Source of the DNA: Phoma sp. XZ068
Taxonomy: Eukaryota > Ascomycota > Dothideomycetes > Pleosporales > Didymellaceae
DNA: 64,000 nt
Reading direction: 5' to 3'
Assembly: GCA_004835665.1 (NCBI GenBank)
Contig: RBKR01000024.1
Location: forward strand, 806,001 to 870,000
Shown here: one piece after another, positions 54,585 through 64,000 of the stretch
How the letters are laid out: each line of letters starts with the position of its first letter
Numbering within the stretch: position 1 is the stretch's first letter
The notes under the pieces: generated by a model
Database searches by the model: none
What the model was told of the DNA's origin: nothing
The model's input: the letters and a program-made list of their open reading frames with translations, nothing else
Made by a program: the position numbers and the translations under genes

Positions 54585-57500
54585 ATGTCAGAAGCCACCG
54601 TTGAGCATCAGTACTTTGAGCACTTGGCTGAGTACCAGGTAGCAGTGTGCAAGGAGTGCCGGTACGCAGTATGGCCGGACCAGATCGAGAGCCACTTGCA
54701 GAAGCAACACAAGAGGCCGCCAAAAAACGTTAGAGCTGTAGGGGATGCCGTCCGTCAGTGGGCGGGCTTGCTACAGTACCCCAGCGAGTGGACGGTACCA
54801 GACAACAACGTGCAGCCCATCCCCCAGCTGCCAGTATACGACGACGGCTTGCTGTGCCAACTTGAGCCCGAAAAATGCCGGCACATTGCAAGAACCATCG
54901 ACTCGATCAAAAAGCACTGGCGCAAAGACCACAACGGCTGGTCGCTGGGAAAAAGGCAAGGACGCCCCAGCCGAACTCGGGCAGGGGCGTTGCAAGCCCA
55001 GATGGAAGACGGCTGCAAGCGCGTACACTGCCAGCGACTTTTCGGCAGCCGGCACGGATCACAGTACTTCGAGGTGCGTCACAACCCAGACAGCGGTCCG
55101 CAACCCGTCCCCACAGAGGGCGAGGCGGCGTGGGCGCGCGTGGGCGAGGAGATGGCCAAGACGTGGGCCAACGTCGAGGACCGGGCGAAGACAACGATCG
55201 AAGACGGGGAGAAGGACGAGGCGGCCCCATGGCTGGAGCGGACTGGGTGGCTGCCGTACTTGAACAAACTGGATCGTCCCGAATTGCTGGCGAGCATCGA
55301 AGAGCCCAACATAGACCCAGAGAAAGATGAAGAGCCCGTCGAGGCTGCGATTTGGAGCGCGATGGACGGACTGGCCCGCGTGAGCCAGATGTCCGTCATC
55401 AAGCGGACAGGCATATTCGTGCGCATGGAGGCCATTCGTACGGAGAAGCATCAGACTAGGTACACGCCGCTGCAGGCGTACATGGACGACAAGTCGATCA
55501 AAGAGCGATCACGCCCGTGGAAGCAGATGCTGATGTTTTTTGCACGGACGCAGAGGGAGCACCGTTGGAACAGCCCCAAGTACCGCTTCACACAGCAGCA
55601 GCGCGAGGCGTGGGAGGCATTAATCAAGCACGCAGAGCGATACGTAGGCGGGGCAGAGATGGAGGTAGCGGACGAGGACCAGGATGAGGACGAGGAGGAA
55701 GAGGAGGAGGAGGACGAGATGATGATCGATGAGCTCGACGACGAGCAGGACCCGTCCGAGTGCGACAACAAGCCCGAGAACGAGCCCGAGAACGAGCCCA
55801 AGCACGCAAAGCTGACGCTGATCGAGAAAGCGTGCTTGATGTTTTGCATTGCGCTGCTTGACCAGCGCATCCGCCGCAAGGAGTACGACTGCGCGTTGGT
55901 GTGTGCGTTGGCTGTGCTCGGCGTCAAAGAGGACGGCTGGAAGGACGCCGAGCTGTACCCGCCGATATTGTCGTCGGTGATCAAAATCACCCGTTTCATG
56001 GTTGTACAACACGCACTCGAGCTGTCCGAGCCGTTTGAAGAGGAGGTGTTCGACGACGACAGCGCGTACGGGGGGAGCGACAGCGGCAGCAGTAACCCCA
56101 GGCTGCGTCGACCAAAAGGCTGCTTGGAGTTTGTGCAGCAGATGATGGACAGGTTCATGGTACGAGGCAGCCACAGCCCGATGCAGTGGATGCTCGACTT
56201 GCGTACGTACGGGCTGAAGGTGCATTTCAACACCACCGCGCGAGGGAACGTCGAGTGGATGGGTAGGGACGAGCTGCTGTACAAGAACGTGCACTTCACC
56301 ATGGCCCAGTTCCGCAGCATGGTGCACGGGATGCAAGCAGAGAGCAAGCGGATGCTGGTCGAGGAGCTGCTGTTTTGCAACGGGCAGACAGCAGATCAAG
56401 TCCCCCAGATTCCGTGGGAGCAGCTGCGCGACAACCCGACCGACGATCGACCCGGGTGGAACTTTTTGAAAGACCAGCGCACCCGCATGCCCGTGGACGG
56501 AGAGAGCTGGTTGTTTGAACGAGTGGGGCAAGACGCCACGATGCGGGAGCGGTTCATCAAGCCAGCCACCCGTTCCGGGATCGACAGGAACGAAGTGGAG
56601 CGGTACATGGACCGTGTGGTTGCGTTCAGGGAGAAGCTGCTCGCGCTCATGCATATGACGGCAGGACAACCCGCGCGGGCGACTGAGATATTGAGCGTCC
56701 GACACAGCAACACGATCAAGGGCGGGCACCGCAACATATTCATCGAGGACGGCATGGTCGTGTTCGTCACACGATACCACAAGGGGTACGCCGTCAGCGG
56801 CGACGTCAAGATCATCCATCGGTACTTGCCGCGCGAGGTGGGTGAGCTGCTGGTGTGGTACGTATGGTTGGTGCTGCCGTTCCAGCAGCGATTGGAGGCG
56901 ATGGTGTGGGAGAAGGAGGCGATTTCATCCCACTTGTGGCCCGCCGACCCGAACGGACGCAAATGGACTTCGGAGCGTGTGCGGGAGACGTTGAAGCGCG
57001 AGAGTCGAATCGGGCTCAAACAAGAGTTGACGATTGCAGCGTACCGTGAGGTCGCCATTGGCATCAGCCGGCGATTTTTGCGCGGCTCGACAGCGTTCGC
57101 CGCCGAGGAAGGCGAGGAAAACGAGGGGTGGAAGGAGGAGAACATGGCGGCCATTATTCAAGACGAGCAGTCCGGACACACGTCGCACGTAGCGGGTATG
57201 GTGTACGCACGCGGCATCATGGAGATGGCAGGTGTCACAGCCGACAGAAGGCAGCTGTTCCGCAACTCGAGCACAGATTGGCACCGATTTTTGGGTTTTC
57301 AGTCTGCCGTAGACGCATCGGCAGACGTGAAGAAGCGCAAGCGGGCGCCGTTCGAGAGCGAGGCCGACGAGGCGAGGATAGAGAGGCTGGAGCGGCTGAG
57401 GAAGATGGACCCGGCAGCGCAACTCAAGCGAATGAAGGGCAAGAAAGCCAAATTCAGAGGCGTGCAGAAGGAGGCCATCGAGGCGATCGTTGCCGGCGAG

Positions 57501-59270
57501 AGCCCCGTCGTGGCCGTGATGCCAACCGGCGCAGGCAAGAGCATGTTGTTCATGTTGCCGGCGTGGGCAGAGCAGGGCGGGACGACAATCGTCGTTGTGC
57601 CGTTGGTTTCGCTGCGTGGAGACATGATGCGGCGGTGCAAGGAGCTGGGGATATCGTGTGCCGAGTGGGAGAGTCGCCGCCCGCCCGACGCAGCAGCCAT
57701 CGTGTTCGTAACGCCCGAGTCGGCAGTGGGAGAAGCGTTCGCGACGTTTTTGAACCGGCTGCGAGCAACGCGGCAGCTGGACCGTATCGTGATCGACGAG
57801 TGCCACATTGTGTTGAACCGTCGCTACACATTCCGCAAGCAGATGCAACAGCTGGGCAGGCTGGCGGCAGCCGAGACGCAGATGGTGTTGTTGACAGCAA
57901 CGTTGCCGCCAACAGAAGAGGACGAGCTGCATCGACGAATGCATTACGAGCGAGGGCAGGTCAAGATGTTCCGGCAGCCGACCACGAGGACGAACGTGGC
58001 GTATCAGACCATCAAGATCAGCCGGTCCGCGAAGAAGAAAGACGTCGAGTCGATGGTCGTCAAGATAGTGCGGCAGAAGATGCGGAAGTACAGGACAGGC
58101 AAGCTCATTGTGTATGGCAATTCGAAACCGAAGGTGAAGGCGTTGGCAGAGCAGTTGGATTGTCACGCGTATCACGCGGATGCCGTAGGCAAGGCGAGCA
58201 TGCTGGCGGACTTCATGGCAGGCAAGCAGCGCGTGATCGTGGCAACGAGCGCGTTGGGCATGGGCGTGGACATACCGGATGTACGGTGCATCATTCACAT
58301 CGATTGGCCGTTCACCATATTGGATTACGCGCAAGAGAGCGGCAGGGCAGGCCGGGACGGGCTGCGAAGCGAGGCCGTTTTGATTGTTCAGGATGGGAAA
58401 CAACGCACCGACGACAACGAGACAGAAGCCGAGCGGCAGTTAGTGAGGGAGTATGTGGAAGGTAGCGAGAGCGGGGCGGCTGGCTGCAGGAGGGAGGTAT
58501 TGGACGGGTATTTGGATGGAAGGAAGGATCGAGAAGGGTGTAGAGAGGAGGACAACGAGGAGATGTGCGACGTGTGCCGAGGGATAGACGGGCAGTTGGA
58601 AGAGGTGGTGGAAGAAGAAACAGAAGAAGGGAGCGGGACAGAGAACAACGATGGAGAAGAGATGGACGTCGTCGAAGCCGAACGAGAAGAGATGCAGCGG
58701 GTATATCGACAGCAGGAGCAGGCGCGTCGGGGGCCGTGGCAGACGTTGACGGAGCATCGACAGCAAGAGTTTGCCGATATGGAGTGGGTGCGCAGGCAGT
58801 TGGCGTGGTGGGCGAATCGATGCGGGATATGCGAGGGAGCGGGCGACGCGCAGAGCGGACACGACATACAGCAGTGTTGGAGGGCAGAAAGCAAAAAAGC
58901 AAAAGAGATGGTACAGAGGATAGATGATCAAGTTCGGTTCGACATGTTTTCAGGCTGTTTCCCGTGCGGTGGCGTGCCGCAGGAGATTTGCAATAGCTGG
59001 GAACCGAACGGGGAGGGGCGATATCAACGAGTAGAGGACGGAACTTGTCAGTACACCGGGGTATTAAGCGCAGGGTTAATAGGCATAGTATTCGGTTACA
59101 CAGAGGCAAACGCCCGATGGCAGGCCCGATTAGCGGAGCTTGGGGTGGACGATGCAGGACCGGGTAGGATGTTAATCGAATATTTGGGGAAGAAGCAGCC
59201 GTTGGACAACGTGGAGAGCAACAATTTAGTCAAGGAATTTTGTTGGATTACGCGGTTGTTAGCTGAGTAG
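54585..59270 (+). CDS. Telomere-linked RecQ-type helicase (TLH-like), 1561 aa, intronless
   Basis: The N-terminus has C2H2-like zinc motifs (CKECRYAVWPDQIESHLQ..QH and CRHIARTIDSIKKHWRKDH) resembling the fungal OrsD/DUF3505 domain. An acidic stretch lies at about residues 362-400, and a long region with helical features follows (NTIKGGHRNIFIEDG, MTAGQPARATEILSVRH), recalling the tyrosine-recombinase-like middle of such proteins. The SF2 RecQ-like core has MPTGAGKS (about 979), DECH (about 1071), LLTATLPP (about 1102), IVATSALGMGVDIP and QESGRAGRDG (about 1250). A Cys-rich tail follows (CDVCRG, CGICEGAG, CFPCGG). Such genes sit next to telomeres in many fungi and may act in telomere maintenance or recombination. 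All helicase motifs are intact. It is transcribed toward the presumed telomere. Confidence 0.92.
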   Translation: MSEATVEHQYFEHLAEYQVAVCKECRYAVWPDQIESHLQKQHKRPPKNVRAVGDAVRQWAGLLQYPSEWTVPDNNVQPIPQLPVYDDGLLCQLEPEKCRHIARTIDSIKKHWRKDHNGWSLGKRQGRPSRTRAGALQAQMEDGCKRVHCQRLFGSRHGSQYFEVRHNPDSGPQPVPTEGEAAWARVGEEMAKTWANVEDRAKTTIEDGEKDEAAPWLERTGWLPYLNKLDRPELLASIEEPNIDPEKDEEPVEAAIWSAMDGLARVSQMSVIKRTGIFVRMEAIRTEKHQTRYTPLQAYMDDKSIKERSRPWKQMLMFFARTQREHRWNSPKYRFTQQQREAWEALIKHAERYVGGAEMEVADEDQDEDEEEEEEEDEMMIDELDDEQDPSECDNKPENEPENEPKHAKLTLIEKACLMFCIALLDQRIRRKEYDCALVCALAVLGVKEDGWKDAELYPPILSSVIKITRFMVVQHALELSEPFEEEVFDDDSAYGGSDSGSSNPRLRRPKGCLEFVQQMMDRFMVRGSHSPMQWMLDLRTYGLKVHFNTTARGNVEWMGRDELLYKNVHFTMAQFRSMVHGMQAESKRMLVEELLFCNGQTADQVPQIPWEQLRDNPTDDRPGWNFLKDQRTRMPVDGESWLFERVGQDATMRERFIKPATRSGIDRNEVERYMDRVVAFREKLLALMHMTAGQPARATEILSVRHSNTIKGGHRNIFIEDGMVVFVTRYHKGYAVSGDVKIIHRYLPREVGELLVWYVWLVLPFQQRLEAMVWEKEAISSHLWPADPNGRKWTSERVRETLKRESRIGLKQELTIAAYREVAIGISRRFLRGSTAFAAEEGEENEGWKEENMAAIIQDEQSGHTSHVAGMVYARGIMEMAGVTADRRQLFRNSSTDWHRFLGFQSAVDASADVKKRKRAPFESEADEARIERLERLRKMDPAAQLKRMKGKKAKFRGVQKEAIEAIVAGESPVVAVMPTGAGKSMLFMLPAWAEQGGTTIVVVPLVSLRGDMMRRCKELGISCAEWESRRPPDAAAIVFVTPESAVGEAFATFLNRLRATRQLDRIVIDECHIVLNRRYTFRKQMQQLGRLAAAETQMVLLTATLPPTEEDELHRRMHYERGQVKMFRQPTTRTNVAYQTIKISRSAKKKDVESMVVKIVRQKMRKYRTGKLIVYGNSKPKVKALAEQLDCHAYHADAVGKASMLADFMAGKQRVIVATSALGMGVDIPDVRCIIHIDWPFTILDYAQESGRAGRDGLRSEAVLIVQDGKQRTDDNETEAERQLVREYVEGSESGAAGCRREVLDGYLDGRKDREGCREEDNEEMCDVCRGIDGQLEEVVEEETEEGSGTENNDGEEMDVVEAEREEMQRVYRQQEQARRGPWQTLTEHRQQEFADMEWVRRQLAWWANRCGICEGAGDAQSGHDIQQCWRAESKKAKEMVQRIDDQVRFDMFSGCFPCGGVPQEICNSWEPNGEGRYQRVEDGTCQYTGVLSAGLIGIVFGYTEANARWQARLAELGVDDAGPGRMLIEYLGKKQPLDNVESNNLVKEFCWITRLLAE

Positions 59271-59690
59271 ACGCAGTAGATGCAGTAGTAGCAAATGAAA
59301 GAATTTTCCGCTCACGATTCATAGAAGCGGTGCAGCTGAGTTGAGTTCGGGCCGGGACGGAAGTCAGGGTAGTGGAGTTGCGGTCGGGCCCGGACGCTAG
59401 TCAGCATTAGGGTTGAGTTCCAGTCCGGACGCAAATCAAGGTAGGGTTACCGGTGTTTACGGCAAGCAGATTATCAACAAGACAGACAAAGGGGCAGAAG
59501 CGCACACAAGCGCAGAGAGCGTGAGTAGAGAGGGCAGTAGAGACAAGTGGAGGTGTTGGAGCTGCGGTTGGGGCCGGGACGCATGTCAGGATAGGGTTAG
59601 GGTTATACCTGGTTTGGTTGAGCGAGCAACAGCATGTAGAAGAACACAGACGCCCGCAAGAGACAGCCACCAACCCGAGTAGTTCCCAAA
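59271..59690. repeat. Composite CCGGACGC / TTAGGG subtelomeric motif cluster
   Basis: Four degenerate copies of a unit of about 35-45 bp, beginning GTTC..G.CCGGGACGC or TCCGGACGC, then A..TCA, then GGGTTAGGG-like sequence. They start near 59345, 59384, 59412 and 59570. Two more copies occur at about 61598-61640 and 62006-62050. The unit joins a GC-rich word to telomere-type repeats. No credible ORF. Confidence 0.75.
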
Positions 59691-60260
59691 ATGGTTGCCC
59701 AAATAGTTCCCCATGCGGATCCCCCAACCCATGCGGATCCCCCAACCCACGTAGTCAGCATCAACCCGCGTAGTAAGCATCAACCCGCGTAGTAAGCATC
59801 AACCCGCGTAGTAAGCATCAACCCGAGTAGTATCCCAAGTGGTTCCCAAAGTGGTCCGCCAACCCAAGTGGTTCCCCAGTAGTCCCCCAGCCCGAGTGGG
59901 TCCACAAGTGGTTCCCCAAGTGGTTCCCCAAGTAATGCGTCAACCCAAGTGGTTGCCCCACCCGAGTGGCACGTCCAACCCGAGTGGATCCCCCAACCCA
60001 AGTGGTTTCCCAGTAGTCCCCCCAGTAGCCACCCCGGTAGTCCCCCAACCCAAGTGGCTCCCAAGTAGTTCCCCACGTGGTTCCCCGAGTAGTGCGCCAA
60101 GTAGTGCGCCACCCCAAGTGGTCCGAAAGTAGTCCCCCCAGCCAAGGGAGTCCACATCAGTGCCCCCAAAAAGTAAGAGCCGATCATTTAAGAAGAGCCC
60201 CCAACCCAGGAAGAGCCCACAATCCGGAGAGAGCAGACCAAAACCAAGTAAGTTCCCAAC
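59680..60260. repeat. Degenerate minisatellite of AACCCGAGTGG / AAGTGGTTCCCC units
   Basis: Tandem-like series of words such as CCCAACCCAAGTGGTTCCCC with variable spacing. It includes four near-exact copies of the 19-mer AACCCGCGTAGTAAGCATC at about 59755-59830. The minus strand gives long Gly/Trp/Leu/Asn-rich frames that arise from the periodicity. No gene supported. Confidence 0.85.
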
Positions 60261-60690
60261 CCATAGCAGCCGCGCGTATTGAAGAAAGTTAGGGTCAAGA
60301 CAACAAATTTAGATAGATAGTAGCGTGGTTAAAAAAGACATGCGCAATGGGTAGAAGAGCCAGCAGGATGATAGATAGAGGAGGCACAAGGAGTTATTCG
60401 TACAAGAGAGCGTCAATCGTGTCGATCGCGCCAATTTGGATTATGCGGTGTAGGTTGTTTTGCAAATCAGGTGTAAGAACGAATGGTAGAGGGGAAAGGA
60501 AAATAGAAGGGTGAGAAGGCATTCGAACAGGTTATCAGGTGGTTTGGAAAGATGGAGCGGGATGACAAGGATGTGTAACAAGGCGTTTTGGGCGTATACA
60601 GAGTATTGTCACAAGATAGAACCGTAGTTAGGGGAAATTTGGCAAACCGATTGTGGTGCCGCAGCCAGAAAGGCATTCCCGAGCCCGTAG
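60260..60690. other. Subtelomeric non-coding spacer
   Basis: Purine-leaning sequence without repeats that I can define and without a supported ORF. Confidence 0.4.
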
Positions 60691-61960
60691 ATGCCGTAGT
60701 GCGTGAGAGAAGGGTGAACGGTGGGCCCGCCAGGTGTCACATAGCAGTTGGGCAGGGCGGTAGAGGGTAAAGGAGAAAGAGGGGAGGTGGGTGGGGCCGT
60801 GATAAAGTATCACGAGCAAAGGATGAGGGAGAGAAGAGGGTAGAAGAAGGGGTGGGCGGTGGGCCCGTGGGTGTTTTAAGAGAGGGTCGTCGAGAAGAAG
60901 GGAGAAGAGGGTGGGCGGTGGGCCCGTAAGGTGTCACAAAGAAGCCGAGCGCAGCGGTGAAGTAGAAGGGGTGGGCGGAAGGCCCGTGGGGAGGCACAAG
61001 AAGCGCAGCAGTTGAGAAAAGAGAAGAGGTAGGCGACGAAGCCGTGATGAGGTATCATCGAGAGGTCAACATAGCAAAGCAGTAGAGAGGTAAGCCGTGA
61101 TAATGTGTTACAAGGACGCCGAGCGCAGTGGTTGACAATAGCACAGAAGAAGAAGAGGCCGACAGTAAGGCGTACAACCCGTAGAGGTGCCCCCGAGCCC
61201 ATAGAGAGGTCCGCAACCCGTGAAGAGGCCCCCGTAACCCGTGCGTTAGTGACGCGCGACAGAGGGTGTAGCAGATACCCGTCCGAGAGTGCAGCAAGCG
61301 TCAACGGAAGCGTGGTGAAGATCGTTGGAGAGATGCGAAAGGGTGGAGAGGGAGGGAAGGCGGGCAGTTCAGGAGCAGGACCCGTGACCGGTAAGAGACG
61401 ACAGCAAACAGCCCGTACAAGGCCCCGTAACCCGTGAGAAGGTTAGCAGAGCAATCAGATCAGTTGTCAAAAGCAGAAGAGCACAGCATCAAACCGTGGG
61501 AATGATGGAGACAGCGTTTGGGGGAGAAGAACCGATAGAGGGCCCGTAAAGCGTCACAAGAGAGTAAACGTGACGAAGACGTCAGATAAGTAAAGTTGGG
61601 TTCAGGACCGGACGCAGGTCGAGGTTAGGGTTAGGGTTACCCGCATTTGCAGGCCGGCAACCGGTAGAGGGTATGATAGAAACCCGTCCGAGAGTGCACA
61701 GTGCGTATTGAGCGGTAGAGAGACGCGCCCGTAAACCGAGAAGGCCGTGACGCGCAAGAGAGGGGTGGGTAGTAGGCCCGTCAGGTGTCACAGGAAAGTA
61801 GTGAGGAGGGAAGGGAAGGTTGATGATGGGAAAAAGTAAGTGTTGAGTTGAAAGTAAAGGGAGGAGAAGAGGGCAGTCGATAAGAAGAGGGTGAAGGAGA
61901 AAGAGGGTGAGGGAGAAAGAGGGGTGGGCGGTGGTCCCGTCAGGTGTCACAAAGAGTAAA
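60690..61960. repeat. Dispersed GGTGGGCGGTGGGCCCGT...GTGTCACA repeat family
   Basis: At least seven degenerate copies of a unit containing GGGTGGGCGGTGGGCCCGT followed by AGGTGTCACA. They lie near 60712, 60785, 60857, 60909, 60969, 61764 and 61921, with weaker ones near 61030 and 61090. Between copies the sequence is rich in GAGAGAAGAGG. Frames through it are repeat artefacts. Confidence 0.8.
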
Positions 61961-62094
61961 GAGAAAGAGAAGAAGCAAGAGGCGAGAGAAGAGCAGCAGC
62001 AGATTGAAGTTCAGGTCCGGACGCAGATCAGGGTTAGGGTTATCCGTATTTGGGGAGAGTTACAACAGGATATAAGCAAACGCGGAGGCCGTGA

Positions 62095-62190
62095 CGCGGA
62101 ACCCGTTAGCCGTTGACCGTCAGCCGTTAACCGTCAGCCGTTAACCGTCAGCCGTTATCCGTTATCCGTTATCCGTTACGGCATCCCGTA
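62095..62190. repeat. CCGTTA / CCGTCAG short tandem block
   Basis: Consecutive 7-mer-like units: CCGTTAG, CCGTTGA, CCGTCAG, CCGTTAA, CCGTCAG, CCGTTAA, CCGTCAG, CCGTTAT (x3) and CCGTTACGG, about 12 units in all. The unit is a TTAGGG-like relative only in length; the sequence differs. Confidence 0.85.
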
Positions 62191-62229
62191 ACGAAAAATC
62201 GTTTAGGCAGCCCGCAAGCGCAACCCGTT

Positions 62230-63750
62230 CAAGCAGAGAAGTTCAAGAATAGTTAGATTGAGGAGAAGTTGAATTAAAACAGCAAGATAAGTAAAGAGAA
62301 GAGGATCAAAAAGAGAGTCAAGTTTTAAAAAGAAGGAAAGAGACAGGGAGAGGGTGAGGAACGTTAGTAGAAGAAGGAAGAGAAAAAGAAGCAAGTGAGT
62401 AAAAGAGCATACCGTAAGAAGTGTAAAGGTAACGAAGAGGAAAAAGAAAGGCAAGTTGAAAGTATTGATTTAGAAGAAGAGAGGTTTACCGATTAAATAG
62501 TTTAATGAAGATGATGTACGGATGCAGAGAGTGTCAGGATTTACGTTTTAGAAGGAATTTAGCATTTTCAGAGAATAAAGTGTTAAAACGTGAGTATGGA
62601 AAAAAGAAGATGCGTGAAGGTAGAGAATTGAAGTAGTAAGAAAGCGTTAAAAGATGCAGGGAATCACAGAAAAGCATAAGTGAAGAGGAAGAAAGTAGAG
62701 AGGGCATAGATTTAAAAGAAAAGGTTAGAAGGAAAAGAAAAGATAATTTAGATAAGGAAGAGGGTCAGAGTTTCAAGTAAGAGAAGGGAGAGAGTAGAAG
62801 AAGTAAGGAAGAAAGTAGTATTCAAGGATTTAGAACGTAAGAAGAGTAAAAAGAAAGAAGAAAGCAAAAGAGAGAAAAGAATATAGTTAAGTATAAAGAT
62901 AAAGGAGAAATTAATAAAATAAAAGTAAGGATTAAGATTTTAAGTATAAAAAAGGGTTAGAGTTAAAGAGGCAAGAGAAGAAGAGAAAAGCAGGTTGTTA
63001 AGAGGTTAAGAGAGAGAAGAAGGTAGGAGAAAGTAGAAGTTTAGTAAAATAGGTAAGAAAATTAGAAGTAGGTAAAGAAGAAAAGTAGAGAGAGGGTACG
63101 AAAGATAAAGAAGGAAGTGTAGAGAAAAGAGTTAGGAAGTAAGGAAAGAAGGTAAAGGAGAGTTTAGGAGGTTTAAAAAAGGTAGAGAAGAAGGTAAAAG
63201 AAGAGGGCAGAGGTAAGTAAGACAGAAGGTAGGGCTAAGAAGAAGGGTTTAGAAGAAAAGTAAGATAGAGAAGAGTTTTAGAGGGGTAAAAAGAGTAAAA
63301 AAAGAGATTAGTAAAGAGAAGTAGAGTAGGAAAAAAGTAGAGAGAGTTAAGAAAGTAAAGAATGTAGAGGAGATATTGGAGGATAAAGAAGAAGGAGTGA
63401 AAAGCAAAAAAATAAAAGGAAAAGGAAAGAAAAAGAGAAAAAGAAATAAAGAGTAGAAAGATAGAGGAAGAGTAAAGAGGTTAAGAGATAAGGATAAGAG
63501 AGAAAGTAAAGGAGAGAAAAGGAGTAAAGATAAAGAAATTAGTATAAAAACAGAGTTAGGATTAAAAAAAATAGAATAAGGAGAAAAGAAAGTTAAGTTT
63601 AAAGTAAGAGAGAGAGTAAGGGTTTTAGGAGAGGTAAGGTAAGAGTAGAGAAGTAAGTAGAGAAGTTTAAAAGTAGTAGAAAGAGTTAGGGGTTTAGAGA
63701 GAGTAAGAAGAAAGAAAAGAGAAGAGAAAGTTAAAGTATTTGTAAAGGAT
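62230..63750. repeat. C-depleted purine-rich tract of about 1.5 kb
   Basis: The + strand consists almost entirely of A and G with some T. By my own count positions 63001-63720 contain six C in 720 bases. No period could be fixed; common words are AGAGAAG, GTAGAGA and TTAAGAGA. No ORF is plausible. The asymmetry follows the G-rich telomeric strand. Confidence 0.9.
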
Positions 63751-63769
63751 AATACTATATCCCTAAACT

Positions 63770-64000
63770 GTACTGATGGGTTAGGGTTAGGTTGCCCCCA
63801 GGGGCGAAAATGGTGGTTGCCCCCAGGGGCAAAGGACAGAAGCTGCCCCCAGGGGCAAAGGACAGGAGCTGCCCCTGGGGGCGAAGATAGAAGCTGCCCC
63901 TGGGGGCAAAGAACAGCTACGCTAACAAGTCTAGGTATTGCCTGCGGCTTGCCCCCAGGGGCAAAGAGCAGCTGGCCGGAGCTAACAAGTTCAGGTACCG
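63770..64000. repeat. Array of GCCCC-YR-GGGGC inverted repeats next to TTAGGG
   Basis: After GGGTTAGGGTTAGG (63777-63790) come six 12-bp near-palindromes at 63794, 63819, 63845, 63871, 63896 and 63951. The first five are spaced 25-26 bp. The fourth and fifth read GCCCCTGGGGGC, the inverse of the other four. A second unit GCTAACAAGT(C)T(C)AGGTA appears at about 63920 and 63979, and the array runs off the window end. The units could form short hairpins. Confidence 0.88.

Noticed and set aside
55620..58403. Long antisense ORFs (up to 492 aa) inside the helicase gene
   Set aside because: GC-rich coding sequence often leaves antisense frames open. They lack motifs, while the sense frame carries all helicase motifs.
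59407..60187. Gly/Trp/Leu-rich minus-strand ORFs in the subtelomere
   Set aside because: The frames follow the minisatellite period and have no start context or domain.
63790..64000. CRISPR-like array
   Set aside because: Units are 12-bp near-palindromes with 13-14-bp spacers in mixed orientation, in a eukaryotic subtelomere; no cas genes.

Overview
The window reads as a subtelomeric, transposon-rich arm of a filamentous ascomycete (Pezizomycotina, possibly Dothideomycetes; no species can be named). The evidence is short GT-AG introns of about 40-115 nt with CTAAC/CTGAC-like branch points, fungus-specific families (patatin/NB-ARC/TPR NLR, MARVEL protein, Reg1/areA-GATA-like protein, C2H2 regulator, SRPK-like kinase), Fot1/pogo, mariner and Tad-LINE transposons, and a telomere-linked RecQ-type helicase followed by TTAGGG-containing repeats. 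The + strand carries TTAGGG, so the right end of the window should be the telomere side.

Left part (1-18.4 kb): an inverted-repeat MITE-like element and a transposase tail; a minus-strand NLR (patatin, NB-ARC, about 19-20 nearly identical TPRs) broken by one in-frame TGA; a 122-bp inverted repeat pair; anonymous ORFs; an intron-containing alpha/beta hydrolase; a decayed repeat-associated ORF containing a 15-G run; a decayed mariner transposase; and a MARVEL-domain membrane protein.

Middle part (18.4-52.2 kb): an anonymous serine-rich ORF, a Reg1-like PP1 regulator, a two-finger C2H2 factor, a 5'-truncated AA12/PQQ-dehydrogenase pseudogene, an anonymous three-exon gene, a complete Fot1/pogo element with 57-bp TIRs and a TA duplication but an amber codon in its transposase, two small secreted cysteine-rich proteins split by introns, a Tad-clade LINE with a destroyed reverse-transcriptase active site, a minisatellite next to an intronless GC-rich bacterial-type hybrid histidine kinase, and an SRPK-like kinase with a 4-bp duplication in its N-lobe. 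A second, internal LINE fragment is joined to a transposase tail.

Right part (52.5-64 kb): a divergent pair made of an unrecognised 597-aa protein (minus) and a 1561-aa telomere-linked helicase (plus) sharing a 214-bp intergenic region. Distal to the helicase lie 4.7 kb of layered low-complexity repeats: a CCGGACGC/TTAGGG composite motif, GTGGTTCCCC-type minisatellites, a GGGCCCGT...GTGTCACA family, a CCGTTA block, about 1.5 kb of strikingly C-depleted purine-rich DNA, and an array of GCCCC-YR-GGGGC inverted repeats at the very end. The most notable items are the bacterial-type kinase, the helicase plus its divergent partner, the two secreted-protein genes and the C-depleted tract.
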